In this document: in pieces, positions 35,057-47,790 of the stretch | How the letters are laid out: every line of letters begins with the position of its first letter | How positions within the stretch are numbered: position 1 is the first letter of the stretch | From: Siphlonurus alternatus | Lineage: Eukaryota; Arthropoda; Insecta; Ephemeroptera; Siphlonuridae | DNA: 64,000 bases | Reading direction: 5' to 3' | Assembly: GCA_949825025.1 (NCBI GenBank) | Contig: OX463785.1 | Coordinates: 21,763,971 to 21,827,970, forward strand | The notes under the pieces: model-generated | The model's input: only the letters and a program-made list of their open reading frames with translations | Told to the model about the DNA's origin: nothing | The model's database searches: none | Position numbers and translations under genes: made by a program

Positions 35057-37703
35057 ATGGATCGTCGTCTGACTTTGGTGGTTCTGCTTGCTTGCTTCTC
35101 CGTCGTTGCTGCAAGAGTAAGAAATAAGCTGTGGGGCAATAGAGCTGCTGATTTCTGTTTATGTTAACGTGAGGCGGGAAAGGGGTTTCCCTACACTAAC
35201 ACATTGCGAAGGGAGCGCAGGAGGAAGGGAAAAGAGAAAGTTTTGGCAGGCCAGATTATACAGTGAGCATAAGCAAAATGACGAAAAAAAAAATGTAAAA
35301 ATACTTTTAACAGTTTTTTGGCGGTAAATTTTTTTTTTATGAGTTCTATTGTGTACTGTTAAAGTATGATTAAAGTATTTAAACTTGATTTAAGTTAAGT
35401 AAAAAATTATTGCACACTTTGTTTATATACTAGTCCGTGCATTCTGGCCCTCCTCGCATGACGTCAGCGCAATCCCCTCTATACGTTTTAGAGGCTTCAA
35501 GTGTTCCCCGACGGGAAAATTTTCTCCATAAGCCTCCATGTTATAGAAAATTTAATTTTTTTTTCTCAGTAACTGTTAAAGCTATTTATTTAAAACCATC
35601 TCCTATAATATTTCCTAATTTAGGGGTCTTCTGATAATGAATCAAGAACTTATTTTCCTCTAAAAAATTTCTTTCATGCTAAAAATGCAATTTCGATTAT
35701 TTTTATTTTTTTTTACATAGGTTTAGATATAGGACGGTGAGAACACCGCAAAATCAGATGACTTGTTCTATCTATACATTACGTAGCCCGTTCATAAACC
35801 CCATTAAGACAATTCGAACTTTTAAAAAAAATTATCTGCCATATTTAAGATTCTTAAAAATTCGAAAAAATATTGACGTGTTCAATGGAATATAAAGCCT
35901 ATATTACACGATACAATTTTTCTTGTTATTGTATACAATTTTTCCTTACAAGAAAACTTAATCTCCATTTGTTTGTATGGAGAGGAAATTTTCTTGCAAG
36001 GAAAAATGGACAATTTGCATCAACTTTTTTTATTAGCTCAATCGAAAGAGGAGGTCGAAAAATACACCTGTGAATTTTATGAGATTTTTATTCGTATCGC
36101 ACCATGGCTAAAAGAGAGGTCACGTGACCTGGAGGCATCGCCCGCGTCGCCTATGAAGTCATTGAACTGTTAGGTCAAACAAACGATCGACTTTATAACG
36201 CTTGTAAACAACCACGTTGCTATGGAAACAAGCAACAATTAATTTATTGTTTACAAGCGTTATATAGACAATCGTTTGCTTGACCAGACAGTTCAATGAC
36301 GTCACGGGCGACACGGGCGCCGGCTCCAGGTCACGTGACCTCTCTTTTAGCCATGATGCAGTACGAATAAAAATCGCATAAAATTCACAGGTGTATTTTT
36401 CGACCTCCTCTTTCGATTGAGCTACTAAAAAAAGTTGATGCAAATTGTCCATTGTATACAATAATCAGAAAAATTGTATCGTGTAATATAGGCTTAAGAA
36501 TTGAGTTTATCATAAAATTTCAGTTCCACTGGCACTATTTTCTTGTCAGGAGAAATTGTATGCAAAATTGTATAGTGTATCATGCTTTAACATAATTATA
36601 TCAACTTAATTTATTGTGAAATAAAGCAACTTGTTCACAATCCAAAGCTATAATATAGATGCGACACTTTGCCCCTGATGAATATGCAACCAGTTTTACT
36701 TAAACGCTTAACAAGTTGCCTAAATTAAAGTCGAGATAATCATTACATTTGAAAGGACTTTCAATAATTTTTAAAAATACTTCCAGGGGCTGTAAAAAAT
36801 CTGAAAAAAATTAGGGTAGCATAACTTTACACCCTCTATCCATTTCTGCAATAAAAAAAAAATGAGGTCGATACTCCATTTTTCGGAGGAAACGACTGTA
36901 CATTAACATTTTGTTTTCAATTTCAGTGCGCTTGCAAGCAAGGAGGTGGTGGCGGCAAGCATGGAGGTGGTAAAGAAAAAAAGGGGGTGGAAGTGAACTT
37001 TGATCGCGACATCAACGCTAAGGTTTGCGGTAAAGTCAAGTTCGGTCCTTGCGGTCGTCCCAAGTCAAACATAGACATCGGTATCACCGACTCTGGAGAG
37101 ACGAACGTTAATGGAAACGCATTTAACGCCCTTGAAACTGCGGGAAGGTTATCAGAGATCCTGAAGATCGTTGGTAACAGATTCAAACCCGAGGTTTCCT
37201 GTCCACCTCGTCCTGCTAGCAATGTGGACACTTCTGCTGAAAGTATCTTAGCTCAGAGGACCGTGAGGAGGAAACCTGGACGATCTTCAGGACGTTATGT
37301 CTGCAAACATCCTGGTAGAAGGGTAAAGGTATCAGACTCAGGTTCTGATGGAAGAGTATCTAGTTATGGGTCTGATTCCGGTTCCGGCCATGGTTCCGGA
37401 AGAGGGTCAGGTTCCGGCCATGGTTCCGGAAGAGGGTCAGGTTCCGGCCATGGTTCCGGAAGAGGGTCAGGTTCCGGCCATGGTTCCGGAAGAGGGTCAG
37501 GTTCCGGTGCTGGAAACGTAGATGTCTCCTCATACGAAGATGAATCGGATTCTAACGAGTCTGCCAATGTGAGCAAGTCTGGAGGGAGCAAACATAAAGG
37601 TAGCTGTGGAGGACGCCAAGTTGGTGGTGGATCACACTACCCTGGCAGTTCTGCAATCAAACATATCAAGAAATGGCCCTGCCAGAACAAGAAACTGCAT
37701 TAA
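35057..37703 (+). CDS. Array gene E: core/tail protein with GSGHGSGRGS repeats (278 aa)
   Basis: Exons 35057-35116 (MDRRLTLVVLLACFSVVAAR) and 36927-37703 join in phase 0. The mature protein opens CACKQGGGGG. The core is complete (FDRDINAKV, FGPCGRPKSNID, LETAGRLSEILKIVGNRF, SCPPRPASNVDTSAE) and is followed by QRTVRRKPGRSSGRYVC. The tail has four perfect 30-nt repeats (37380-37499) encoding GSGHGSGRGS, then an acidic Ser-rich patch (YEDESDSNES) and a Gly/Lys end with WPCQNKKLH. The 1.8-kb intron carries a dispersed repeat, a large palindrome and half a foldback MITE. AATAAA lies at 37718. The transcription start is unclear; GATAAATA at about 35007 is a weak TATA candidate. Confidence 0.85.
35490..35765 (+). 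repeat. Dispersed repeat (GTTCCCCGACGGGAAAA family), copy 2
   Basis: It shares AGGCTTCAAGTGTTCCCCGA and the downstream order of blocks with 28540-28815. Confidence 0.65.
35895..36495. repeat. 0.6-kb palindromic element encoding the same peptide in both arms
   Basis: The ends AAGCCTATATTACACGATAC and GTATCGTGTAATATAGGCTT are exact complements. The arms, each nearly 300 nt, remain alignable to the centre near 36215. Both arms carry a frame reading inward with MDNLHQLFL, AQSKEEVEKYTCEFY, WLKERSRDLE and SLNC; the arms differ at several residues but keep the frame. This resembles a MITE that captured a coding fragment, then duplicated it in inverted form. No transposase is present. Confidence 0.75.
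36751..36878. repeat. Right half of a foldback MITE
   Basis: TTTTTAAAAATACTTCCAGG through TGAGGTCGATACTCCA is present without the matching left arm. It ends 48 nt before exon 2 of gene E. Confidence 0.65.
37380..37499 (+). repeat. Four perfect 30-bp coding repeats in gene E
   Basis: Four identical copies of a 30-nt unit (GGTTCCGGCCATGGTTCCGG plus AAGAGGGTCA) encode GSGHGSGRGS. Their identity implies very recent expansion. Confidence 0.9.
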
Positions 37704-38269
37704 AAATACTGTACTTCAATAAATAAAATTTAGTACTGCACTTTTATACCATTGTTTTAATTCATAAAATTTTATTACTGTAAATACTGTCGTGAATTAC
37801 CAATAAAATTAACAAATGTTTATTTTGATAATTTCAAACTATTTTTACTTTATTTATTAATAATAAACAATTATATTTTTATGGTATATTACTGTATCTA
37901 TATATATAGGTATATCGAGTCATAGAGAAATCCAAGGTATTTATCTATGAATAGTTGAAAAAAAGTTAACGTATATAAACATAATAATGTAATTGACATT
38001 TTAATTGATATTGTAATATAATCATGATAATTTAATTATTCATCAGAAAGATTCTCTACCATGCAGAGACTGCCATCAGAAAAAAAAATTAAATATACCG
38101 ATTTTATTTACACATTATTTACAATACAATAAATAGTTATAAGGTAAAACAATGTACATTAATGATTGACTTCAGTTAATACGCGAGTCAAAGAAAATTT
38201 CTGTCAGACGGAACCGAATGAAATAAATTTTAAAACTTCGAGAACGATCTAAAATATAATTGCTTTTGG

Positions 38270-38520
38270 TTTGAGCAGATTCAAGGGGTGGTTTCCTCAC
38301 AATAGCTACATTTACGGTTTCTGTCCAGCATAAGGCCCCATGTTAAACTTCTAACTCAATTTTCTCAAAATTGATCAAAAATATCCATTTCAAAATTTTA
38401 TGCCATCTAGCTATTGATAGGGAGTTCCAGTTCCAAGTTCTCTACAAGTCATGTTAAATTCAAGGGGGTCGATTCTGAGATCTCAACCAACTGAAGTCAA
38501 TCCTTAAAACAAAAATTGAA
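38270..38520 (+). repeat. Intergenic repeat downstream of gene E
   Basis: About 230 nt related to 40940-41170 and 51670-51900 (TTGAGCAGATTCA, CCATGTTAAACTTCT, CAATTTTCTCAAAA). The copies lie downstream of E, F and H and mark old segmental duplication. Confidence 0.6.
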
Positions 38521-38669
38521 CCAATCATAATTTATTTCTCTGTACTATAAACATTGAATTTTATAAATACACTCCATAAAGATAAACAATCAATTTCTTT
38601 TAAATATAATTTTCAACACATCAGCACGTTCTCAAGTCAGGAAGTATCGTCAAGTCACGAACACTCTCA

Positions 38670-38719
38670 TATAAATTGTCGAGTTTGTCGGAAGGAAATC
38701 ATTCTGTCTTCTAGCTCTC
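38670..38719 (+). promoter_or_regulatory. Core promoter of gene F
   Basis: TATAAA lies at 38670, a TCATT initiator at about 38699, and CTAGCTCTC at 38711, 41 nt from TATA. The region from ACTCTCATATAAATTG to the ATG is almost identical in G and H. Confidence 0.65.
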
Positions 38720-38737
38720 ATCAGATCAGAGGAGAAG

Positions 38738-40010
38738 ATGACTTTCTTCCGACTTGCTGTCTTAGCAGTCCTTGCTGTGGTCGTGTCAGCCGGATGTCCG
38801 GTGAGTTGCAAAAATCACCTTTATGTCATCAGTAAATAAGGGTTATATTAATTTATATTCACCGCATCAAAAAATTTCTCATTTTTTTCCTTGTTGGGTG
38901 CGATTCACGAAACAGTTAACCAGGTTTCTAACCACGTTTAGCTTAACCACGTTTAACCATACCTGTTTTATGTGTTAAACCACCTAGATAAACTTGGTTA
39001 AGCTAAACGTGGTTAAAAACCTGGCTAACTGCTTCGTGAATCGCACCCGTTATCTCCATGCCCCGTAAGAATAACACAGAGCATGGTGATTAACAGGAAG
39101 CTGCAAGTGGGAAATTTTCCAAGGTGACGTGTGTTCTCTATATACACGTTGCTTATTATTGAATGATTGTTAATATTTATTACTATAATTCAGTGGTTAA
39201 TACCTTTATAAGACTTTACAGTGTCATGTAAATTCACTTTTCAAATTTACATATCACTAACATGTTATTAAATGATAAATTAAATATTTATATCAACAAG
39301 AAAAAGCAATGTCATAATTATGTTCTCTTAAAATCTTCTAGGGGAGAAACGCTCGTCACCCATCCAACACACCGTCCTTCAACGTTGATCTTGACCGCGA
39401 TGTCAACGCAAAGGTGAATGCTAACCTTCAGTACGGTCCTTGCGGTCGTCCCAAGACCTGCTTGAATGCCGATGTCAAGGACGCAGGAAATACCCGCCTT
39501 TCCGGAAATGTTTTCCAAGCCTTAGAGACGGTTGGACGTTTCGGTGAGGTCCTAAAGATTGTTGGTAACAGATTCAAGCCCGAGGTTTTCTGTCCACCTC
39601 GTCCTGCTAGCAATGTGGACACTTCTGCTGAAGGTATCTTAGCTCAGAGGACCGTGAGGAGGAAGCCTGGACGATCATCAGGAAAATACCTTTGCAGACA
39701 GGCAGGCAGACGTGTGTCTGTACCTGATGATGACTCAGGTTCTGGATCAGGCGATGGAGCTGGATCTGGTCGTGGTGGATCTGGTCGTGGTGGATCTGGT
39801 TATGGAAGTGGATCTGGTTCTGGTGAATACTACTCAGGTGGTTCTGGTTCATCAGAAGGAGGTCATGGCTATGGAGGAAACTTGGAGATTGATGATGATG
39901 TTTATGATGGTGATTATGGTTGTGACAAAACCGTAGGAGGTCGCCGTGGAGGTCACGGAGGTTACCATGGAGGTCACTACAAGAAATGTCGATGTGGCTG
40001 CCACAAATAA
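38738..40010 (+). CDS. Array gene F: core/tail protein with CRCGC terminus (243 aa)
   Basis: Exons 38738-38800 (MTFFRLAVLAVLAVVVSAG, then CP) and 39342-40010 join in phase 0. The Cys before the intron is shared by F-I and K. The core is complete (LDRDVNAKVNANLQYGPCG, LETVGRFGEVLKIVGNRF, FCPPRPASNVDTSAE). It is followed by QRTVRRKPGRSSGKYLC, an acidic Ser linker (PDDDSGSGSGDG), GRGGSGRGGSG repeats, the motif DDDVYDGDYGCD, a His/Gly block and the end KKCRCGCHK. Exon 2 is nearly identical to gene G. An ATTAAA lies at 40108. The intron is about 300 nt shorter than those of G and H and carries a MITE they lack. Confidence 0.88.
38895..39048. repeat. Complete 154-bp hairpin MITE in intron of gene F
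   Basis: GGGTGCGATTCACGAA and TTCGTGAATCGCACCC are exact complementary ends. The arms include AACCACGTTTAGC and its complement. Immediately downstream lies a fragment of the AGCATGGTGATTAACA family. Confidence 0.85.
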
Positions 40011-40939
40011 ATTCAAGTAGACAATTTAAACAATATATTGTTGAACTTTGTTTTTGTTAAGTGATACAATTGTATTGTTAAAATTTGTACTATTGTTGAC
40101 AATTGACATTAAATATTTTAATGCAACCCGAAATATTTTGTATTGTTTACAATCCTCTTTTTTTTTATTTTTCTAAGCTATAGCTGATGCTGAGTCGTCT
40201 GAGTACTTAGTATAAACTCCCTTAGTTTATATATGTCGTTAGAAATAAAAATACGAAAAATGAAAATTAAAATATTAGGCAGTATTTGATAGAGCCAGAT
40301 ATATTTTAAATAAGTTTTATTATTATTTACACAAATGTGAAATGTGTGATATAGCAGTTATATAATTTCATAGGTACATGCACTTCATAATATTATGATC
40401 AATGATCAGGGTGTATCATACATGTTTAATACAAATACGCCCTACAAACGGCAATATTAAAGGTACATACCCCAAAATTTAGTTCAAAATGGCTAAGAAA
40501 CTAACTTGAAGGGTAGGTTAGGAAATTTGAAAAAAAAGTTGTTAAGGGGGTGGAAATGAAAATTAATATTCAGCATAGGGATATATCCACTTTAAAATGA
40601 AATTAGAACATTTCTTTAAAAGTAGTTGAAATGTCTTTAACCAATAATTACGACCCTTTTTGAAAAAAAGGTAAAGTTAATATTTCCTATTTTTAGGGAA
40701 AAATATGTAATTAGACACCTCAAAGTTATAGACTATCTAAAATATCTCGTATTCCATTTGCTGTAATCTGGGTAAGCCCCATTTGTGTGTATATATAAGA
40801 AAAGGAATATATGTTTAAATATTATTAATTTTATTATTTAACGATTAACCTTCGTTACTTCGAAGTCAAAAAATATTTCCCTGCAAACAAATTAAATAAA
40901 TGTTAAAAAATCAATAATGTTCTAAAATTAATTCGCTTA

Positions 40940-41170
40940 TGGTTTCAGCAAATTCAGTCTTGCAGTTTTCTTACAACAGCTTCATTTCCAGTTTTCGACC
41001 ATAAAGCCAATGTTAAACTTGTATCTCAGTTTTCACAAAACTGACAAAACAGATTCGCTTCAAAATTTGCATGCCACCTACAACCTGTTGAGTACTGTGT
41101 CAAGTGGCAAGTCCTGTGTCATTCAGGCACTACGATTGCTAGATATCAACCTACTGAGATTCATCCTTAA
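40940..41170 (+). repeat. Intergenic repeat downstream of gene F
   Basis: CAAATTCAGTCTTGCAGTTT through CCAATGTTAAACTT is close to 51670-51900. The equivalent position after gene G is deleted (the join is at about 45960). Confidence 0.65.
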
Positions 41171-42083
41171 AAATTAAAAAATTAAAATCTTTTTATTTTC
41201 ACAACGCTTCTTTATACGTACACACAATAACACCGTTTACCTGAAAAATATTATTTATTTTATAATTAAATTTTATTATCTCTTTCATGAGCACAACATA
41301 TATATATATACATATAATATATATACATTACAAGTCAGAATAAGAAGTAAAAAAAAATAATAAAAAATTAAGGATTGTCCCATGGGGCAAATGAAAATGA
41401 TTGCTGAGCATTCCATTCACATAAAATAAATGTTCATTTACCCGCTGATTTTACTAAAATAATATTAAAACACACAAAATAAACAGTCAATAAACAATAT
41501 ATAATGGGTAGAATCTATTACAGCTTTTAAGGAGTTCAAAGGCACAAGCAGCGTGTGCTGGCGGCACAGAGAGGGGGCATGTATCATAATTAGACAATGC
41601 TGTAAATAAGATGAGGGAAATGAGGAAATTTCGAACTTTTAATTTTAAAGTAGTTGTAGGCACTCTCATTCTGAATTCAGCAAAAGCTGAACAATATACG
41701 TATTGTCACTAGTCTTAGAAGATGGTGAAAAACTGTGAAAATGATAGTAAACCTTCCTTGCTTTGTAATATAAAAAAAAAAAAAATCAGCAAAAAAATAA
41801 TGAAGCAAAAGTCAGTCTAGTTTTTGAGCTATTCAGGATATAAATAATGAGAATATCACTGGAAATCTGGTGGGCATTTTCAAATCTAGTCAAATCTGAA
41901 TCTTTTTCAACTAAAAAAAAATTATTATATATCATAAACCGGGCTGAATAATTAATTTTTTACTTCAGAAACTGAACAGTCATTTTGTTCTCTATGTTCT
42001 GATCTACATTTTATATATTTTTAACATAAAAAAAAGTACACTAGTGACAATAATCCTTAAAGCAGACAGAAAATATTCAATAT

Positions 42084-42086
<3 letters not shown>

Positions 42087-42155
<69 letters not shown>
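42087..42155. repeat. TA microsatellite
   Basis: About 34 uninterrupted AT dinucleotides. Confidence 0.95.
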
Positions 42156-42157
<2 letters not shown>

Positions 42158-42349
42158 GATAGAGGATTTCGAGTTATGCATTGTTATTTTATATTTATTT
42201 ATTTTTTTAACGCTCTAAATTCTTCAAATGAAAGGGAGCGATGCTGTGACGTCATTTTTCATGCAACGCTTCTATACGTGTTATATATTTGCATGATCAT
42301 GACGTCACAGAGCTTTCTAGCATGATTTTAAGACTGTATGGAGAGTCTA

Positions 42350-42470
42350 TTGATAAAAAGTAATGGTGTCCATCCTGACTGATGTTTTACACGGCCTTCT
42401 CAGCTCAGCGGATGCTATCCTGCCACGAAGTGTAATTTCTTAGGGGTGTATCCATGTAAAAATAATAATA
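42350..42470 (+). repeat. SINE central domain and tail fragment
   Basis: GTGTCCATCCTGACTGATGT, CTTCTCAGCTCAGCGGATGC and AGGGGTGTATCCATGTAAAA match the SINE 3' region. The duplicate is at 47890-48020. Confidence 0.6.
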
Positions 42471-43528
42471 ATAAAAAATACAAACATAACACATAACTCG
42501 TGTTTTATATAAATATGGAAAGAAAAAATGCTTGCAGGTTGTCTATTGTAGTTAATGATAGACATTGATACATCATTGATGATAAAATTTCATAAATTGG
42601 AGTGTCCATCTCAAGGCAGCACAAATTTGACCCTATGATATATTATTATACCGAGCTTTTTTGCTGCATGGAGCTTATTCACGTACCAAATATGGAGATC
42701 AATTTAGGTTTACTTTTTTTTAATAGAACATGTTGTAGGGTGCTTTGGATTTTATAGGTTTCTTTTAAACTGGAGCAACCATAGCAATAGTAATCCATCT
42801 CTGCATTCAACTAATTGTGGCTAAGGAAATCGTATAAACCTCAGTCAAGATGGTCAGGATGCCATCAATCTCCTCTCGGATGAACTAGTGTTTTTTTTTT
42901 TTGTTTTTTTTTAGCAACCACCACGTAGAAAAGATTGTTGACTTATGAGATCATTCAATTAACGAATCAGATGCACATAGTAACCTACTAACTAACTACT
43001 TCAAGAGCCCAGTTGCATTTTTTTTATCAGACCCTATTTTGTTTTAATTACTAATTACTCACTAAGTTTGAAATCTTATATAAATTTTCGGAAACGCTAA
43101 CTTGAGCGTTTCACGGGCTCTTCCGCAATGGGTGCCTGCACGACCTTGAAATCTATCCTTGCATTCACCTATGACTATGGGAAACGTAGAAACCTCAGCC
43201 AGGATGGACACTACAGCTTTTTTCGGTGGACCGAATGTGCGATGGCCCAAAACCAGTAGAACCAGTATATATGATATTAGGATACGTACGAATAACTTTA
43301 AACTAGAATATAAATTAATATATCAACATTGTATCTAAAAAAATATATAAACAGTATATATAAATTCAAAATATAATTTATAAATGAAGTACTAAAATCG
43401 TGATAATTTACATAAATATACAGCAAATATAATACTTTAATACTAAACATTGCAAAAATAACGGACAAACAGTTCACAATTGTTTCACAATCTTTTCTTA
43501 AAATGCAATTGAAGCACGAACACTCTCA

Positions 43529-43578
43529 TATAAATTGTCGAGTTTGTCGGAAGGAAATCATTCTGTCTTCTAGCTCTC
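43529..43578 (+). promoter_or_regulatory. Core promoter of gene G
   Basis: TATAAA at 43529 and CTAGCTCTC at 43570, spacing 41 nt. Confidence 0.65.
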
Positions 43579-43597
43579 ATCAGATCACGAGGAGAAG

Positions 43598-45175
43598 ATG
43601 ACTTTCTTCCGACTTGCTGTCTTAGCAGTCCTTGCTGTGGTCGTGTCAGCCGGATGTCCGGTGAGTTGCAAAAATGAACCTTAAATCATCAGTAAATAAG
43701 GGTCACTTGTTAATAATTTTCAGCTTCTGTAAAATTTAAATTTCCTTTAACGTTTTCCTTATCAAAAACACATTCTAAAAAAAGGATGATTGATTCAAGA
43801 AACTTCATTCAGATTATAATAATTTAATTTTTAAAATAAACGGGAAATTGTTAGAAATTTGATTAAAAAAAATAGAAAATAACGTATATTTTTACTGGCC
43901 ATGAAATAACAGTAAAACACTAAAAACAGTAATCGCATTTACAATAATTTTATCACATTTTTTTTTACTGAAAGCATATTGGCAGTCAATTTTTACATAA
44001 ATAATTGTAAAACAATTCACTAAAATTGCGGAAGAAATAATAACAAAATTTCGGGTATTTAATTTTGTCTCAAACTGCTACTATAACGAATTGTATTTTT
44101 TTTTTTTTGCCATCTCAGTAAACTTCTTCTTCCAAGAATTCAAGGCAATAAACTAATTAACAATAGACAAATTTCATGAAATTTCTATTGCATATTTGCT
44201 ATTTGGATAACAGAACCGGGAGTTTTGAATTGTGAGTTTTTTTTCAGATTTTTTTATTATTTTTTATTTCTAATTTCTAACATTCTTAAAATTTTTTAAA
44301 CGACAATGTGACGTCATAGTCATGAAAATTCTTCTTCTAGGCTTGCCTGTTAAAAATTGTGTGACAATGACGTCACAACATTTAGCAGTACGGTTTTATG
44401 TTTATTAGAGGTTTCAAAAGAATATTAAAAATATTGACAAAACATAATTCAAGGTTCTCTATCCAAATGTGGAATAAAAAAAATAATGATGGTTAAAATG
44501 TTTTAGGGGAGAAACGCTCGCCACCCACCCAACACACCGTCCTTCAACGTTGATCTTGACCGCGATATCAACGCTAAGGTCAAGGCTAACCTTCAGTACG
44601 GTCCTTGCGGTCGTCCCAAGACCTGCTTGAACGCCGATGTCAAGGACGCAGGAAATACCCGCCTTTCCGGAAATGTTTTCCAAGCCTTAGAGACGGTTGG
44701 ACGTTTCGGTGAGGTCCTAAAGATTGTTGGTAACAGATTCAAGCCCGAGGTTTTCTGTCCACCTCGTCCTGCTAGCAATGTGGACACTTCTGCTGAAGGT
44801 ATCTTAGCTCAGAGGACCGTGAGGAGGAAGCCTGGACGATCATCAGGAAAATACCTTTGCAGACAGGCAGGCAGACGTGTGTCTGTACCTGATGATGACT
44901 CAGGTTCTGGATCAGGCGATGGAGCTGGATCTGGTCGTGGTGGATCTGGTCGTGGTGGATCTGGTTATGGAAGTGGATCTGGTTCTGGTGAATACTACTC
45001 AGGTGGTTCTGGTTCATCAGAAGGAGGTCATGGCTATGGAGGAAACTTGGAGATTGATGATGATGTTTATGATGGTGATTATGGTTGTGACAAAACCGTA
45101 GGAGGTCGCCGTGGAGGTCACGGAGGTCATCATGGAGGTCACCACAAGAAATGTCGATGTGGCTGCCACAAATAA
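43598..45175 (+). CDS. Array gene G: near-identical duplicate of gene F (243 aa)
   Basis: Exons 43598-43660 and 44507-45175 join in phase 0. The signal peptide exon is identical to F. Exon 2 differs from F at only scattered positions (for example DRDINAKVKANL for DRDVNAKVNANL, and HGGHH for HGGYH near the end). The core, the GRGGSG linker, DDDVYDGDYGCD and the KKCRCGCHK end are the same. The 846-nt intron is closely related to that of H rather than F, whereas the downstream flank matches F. The gene is therefore part of a tandem segment duplicated more than once. ATTAAA lies at 45273. Confidence 0.88.
44290..44400. repeat. Hairpin with paired GACGTCA sites in intron of gene G
   Basis: GTGACGTCATAGTCATGAAA and CAATGACGTCAC are inverted around a short loop. 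The copy at 49920-50040 in gene H is its homologue. Confidence 0.6.
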
Positions 45176-47134
45176 ATTCAAGTAGAAAATTTAAACAATA
45201 TATTGTTGAACTCTGTTTTTGTTAAGTGATACAATTATATTTTTAAAATTTGAATTATTGTTGACAATTGACATTAAATATTTTAATGCAACCCGAAATA
45301 TTTTGTATTGTTTACAATCCTCTTTTTTTTATTTTTCTAAGCTATAGCTGCTGAGTCGTCTGAGTACTTAGTATAAACTCCCTTAGTTTAAATATGTCGT
45401 TAGGAATAAAATTATTACTAAAAATGAAAATAAAATATTAGGCAGTATTTAATAGAGCCAGATATATTTTAAATAAGTTTTATTATTATTTACATAAATG
45501 GGAAATGTGTGATATAGCAGTTATATATTTAATAGGTACATGCACTTCATAATATTATGATCAATGATCAGGGTGTATCATACATGTTTAATACAAAACG
45601 CCCTACAAACGGCAATATTAAAGGTACAAACCCCAAAATTTAGTTCAAAATAGCTAAGAAACTAACTTGAAGGGTAGGTTAGGAAATTTAAAAAAAAAAA
45701 GTTGTTAAGGGGGTGGATATAAAAATTTGTAATCAGCATAGGGATATATCCACTTTAAAATGAAATTAGAACATTTCTTTAAAAGTAGTTGAAATGTCTT
45801 TAACCAATAATTACGACCCTTTTTGAAAAAAAAAATTGAAGTTAATTTAATTAAAAAAAACTCCCCTAGTTTTTGGAAAAATATGTAATGAAACACCTCA
45901 AAGTTATGGACTATCTAGAATATCTCGTATTCTATTTGTTGTATTCTGGGTAAGCCCCATTTTCACAACGCTTCTTTATATACACACAATAATACCATTT
46001 ATATGAAAAATATTTTTTATTTTATAATTAAATTTTATTATCTCTTTCATGGTCACAACATAAATATACATATAATATATATTACATGTCAGTATATAGC
46101 GTTTGCTTGGCTTTGTTGTTGTTTACATTCAGCAGTAGGTACTGAGAGAGGGAACTGGAATCACTTAATTTATTCCTGCTAATTTAACATATTTCAATTT
46201 TTTTTAACAATAATATATACGTAAGAAATAAATATGCATAACTTGAACACATACATTTTTTTTATTTTACCTAGTTTCTTTATCATTACTTTTTGTTGTT
46301 CCGTTTCCCCCTCGTATTCAAAAGTCCGCGGGGAAAGCAATGGCCGGTGATTGGCTGAATTTTTTTAAGAATCTAAGGGTCAATATCAGTGCATAAGTGT
46401 CGTAAAATGGTCATTATTGACGTGAAATTTGGAGTCGATTTACATTTTATTTAATGATTTATTGTATTTTTCACAGATATCATTGGCAAATATTGTATTT
46501 TTTTCCATTTACTTGACATCTCAATCTATCAAATAAAATAATTGTCAAATGTACCACGATTGTCATATCGCAGAAAATAAATAGTTTTTGGTATGCTACT
46601 ACCATGTTAAATAAATGCTTTTTGCCTACATTCACGTGACGTCATATTTTTGTGACGTATGGTGAAAGACCCGTATTAGGAGTAAAAAAAAAATATATAT
46701 ATATATATAGAATTGGCCCATGGGGTAATTGAAAATAACTGTGAGCGTTCCATTCACATAAAATAAATGTTCATTTATCCGCTGAATTTACTAAAATAAT
46801 ATTATAACACAAAATCAATGGTCAATAAACAATATATAATGGATAGAATCTATTACAGCTTTTAAAGATTTCAAAGGCACATGCAGCGTGCGCTGGTCGC
46901 ACAGAGAGGCATGTATCATAATTAGACAATGCTGTAAAAAAGATGAGGGAAATGTGGAAATTTCAAACTTTTAATTTTAAAGTAGGTGTAAGCACTCTCA
47001 TTCTGAATTCAGTAAAAGCTAAACAAAATATTTTGCTTTAAAACAATCAGAAAATATTCAGAAAACCTTAGTAAGAATTTCCTATCGCATGTATTTGGAT
47101 AGAAGACCTCGAGTTATGTATTGTTATTTTATAT

Positions 47135-47135
47135 A

Positions 47136-47195
<60 letters not shown>

Positions 47196-47198
47196 TAT
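47135..47198. repeat. TA microsatellite
   Basis: An interrupted AT run adjoining the inverted-repeat element. Confidence 0.9.
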
Positions 47199-47323
47199 GA
47201 AGATGTCATATAGTAAGATTTTCAACTTACAGACATTGGCAGTATTTTATATAATTTTAAACTTCTACCGTGTTTACCCGCCAAGACAAGAAAAGAAAAT
47301 TTGTCAGAAAATTTAAAAGTCTT

Positions 47324-47412
47324 CCGAGGTGGGACTCGAACCCACATCTCTCTGTGCAATCGCGGCGGTGAGCGCCTTATCCCTTTAGTCTCTTTAGACC
47401 ACTCGGTCGACC
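47324..47412 (-). repeat. tRNA-derived Pol III head (Leu/Ser-like), not a functional tRNA
   Basis: On the minus strand ACCGAGTGGTCTAAAG resembles an A box region and GGGTTCGAGTCCCAC a consensus B box and T arm. The D/anticodon region carries extra bases and the acceptor ends do not pair, so a SINE head or pseudo-tRNA is the better reading. Confidence 0.6.
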
Positions 47413-47555
47413 TTCAAATCTCTGGCAATTTCTCTTTACTTATACTGCGCCAGCCGTGAAGTTGGCGCCAACGGCGCCAAGCCAAGAGGCCAGAACGCTA
47501 GCCGCGAACTTTTAAACTCAAATGAGTAGCCTCCAAATTTTAACACCCACGTAAG

Positions 47556-47790
47556 TCTTGTCTTGTCTTGTCTTGTCTTGTCTTGTCTTGTCTTGTCTTG
47601 TCTTGTCTTGTCTTGTCTTGTCTTGTCTTGTCTTGTCTTGTCTTGTCTTGTCTTGTCTTGTCTTGTCTTGTCTTGTCTTGTCTTTTCTTGTCTTTTCTTT
47701 TCTTGTCTTGTCTTGTCTTGTCTTGTCTTGTCTTGTCTTGTCTTGTCTTGTCTTGTCTTTTCTTGTCTTGTCTTGTCTTTTCTTGTCTTG
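47556..47790. repeat. TCTTG pentanucleotide array, about 47 units
   Basis: Uninterrupted TCTTG units with a few TCTTT variants around 47685-47702, 47757 and 47777. Open frames here are artefacts of the repeat. Confidence 0.95.

Larger units (their letters stand above)
41200..43500. other. Intergenic DNA, part of a tandem duplication
   Basis: It aligns block by block with about 45960-49130 (TTCACAACGCTTCTTTAT, CTGTAAATAAGATGAGGG, CATGCA..GGTTGTCTATTG, CAAAACCAG). No gene is supported. It holds a TA microsatellite and a SINE-like tail. Confidence 0.65.

Noticed and set aside
42044..42325. 93-residue frame rich in Ile-Tyr
   Set aside because: It is generated by the TA microsatellite.
47324..47412. 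Functional tRNA gene on the minus strand
   Set aside because: B box and T arm are good, but extra bases in the D/anticodon region and unpaired acceptor ends argue for a SINE head.
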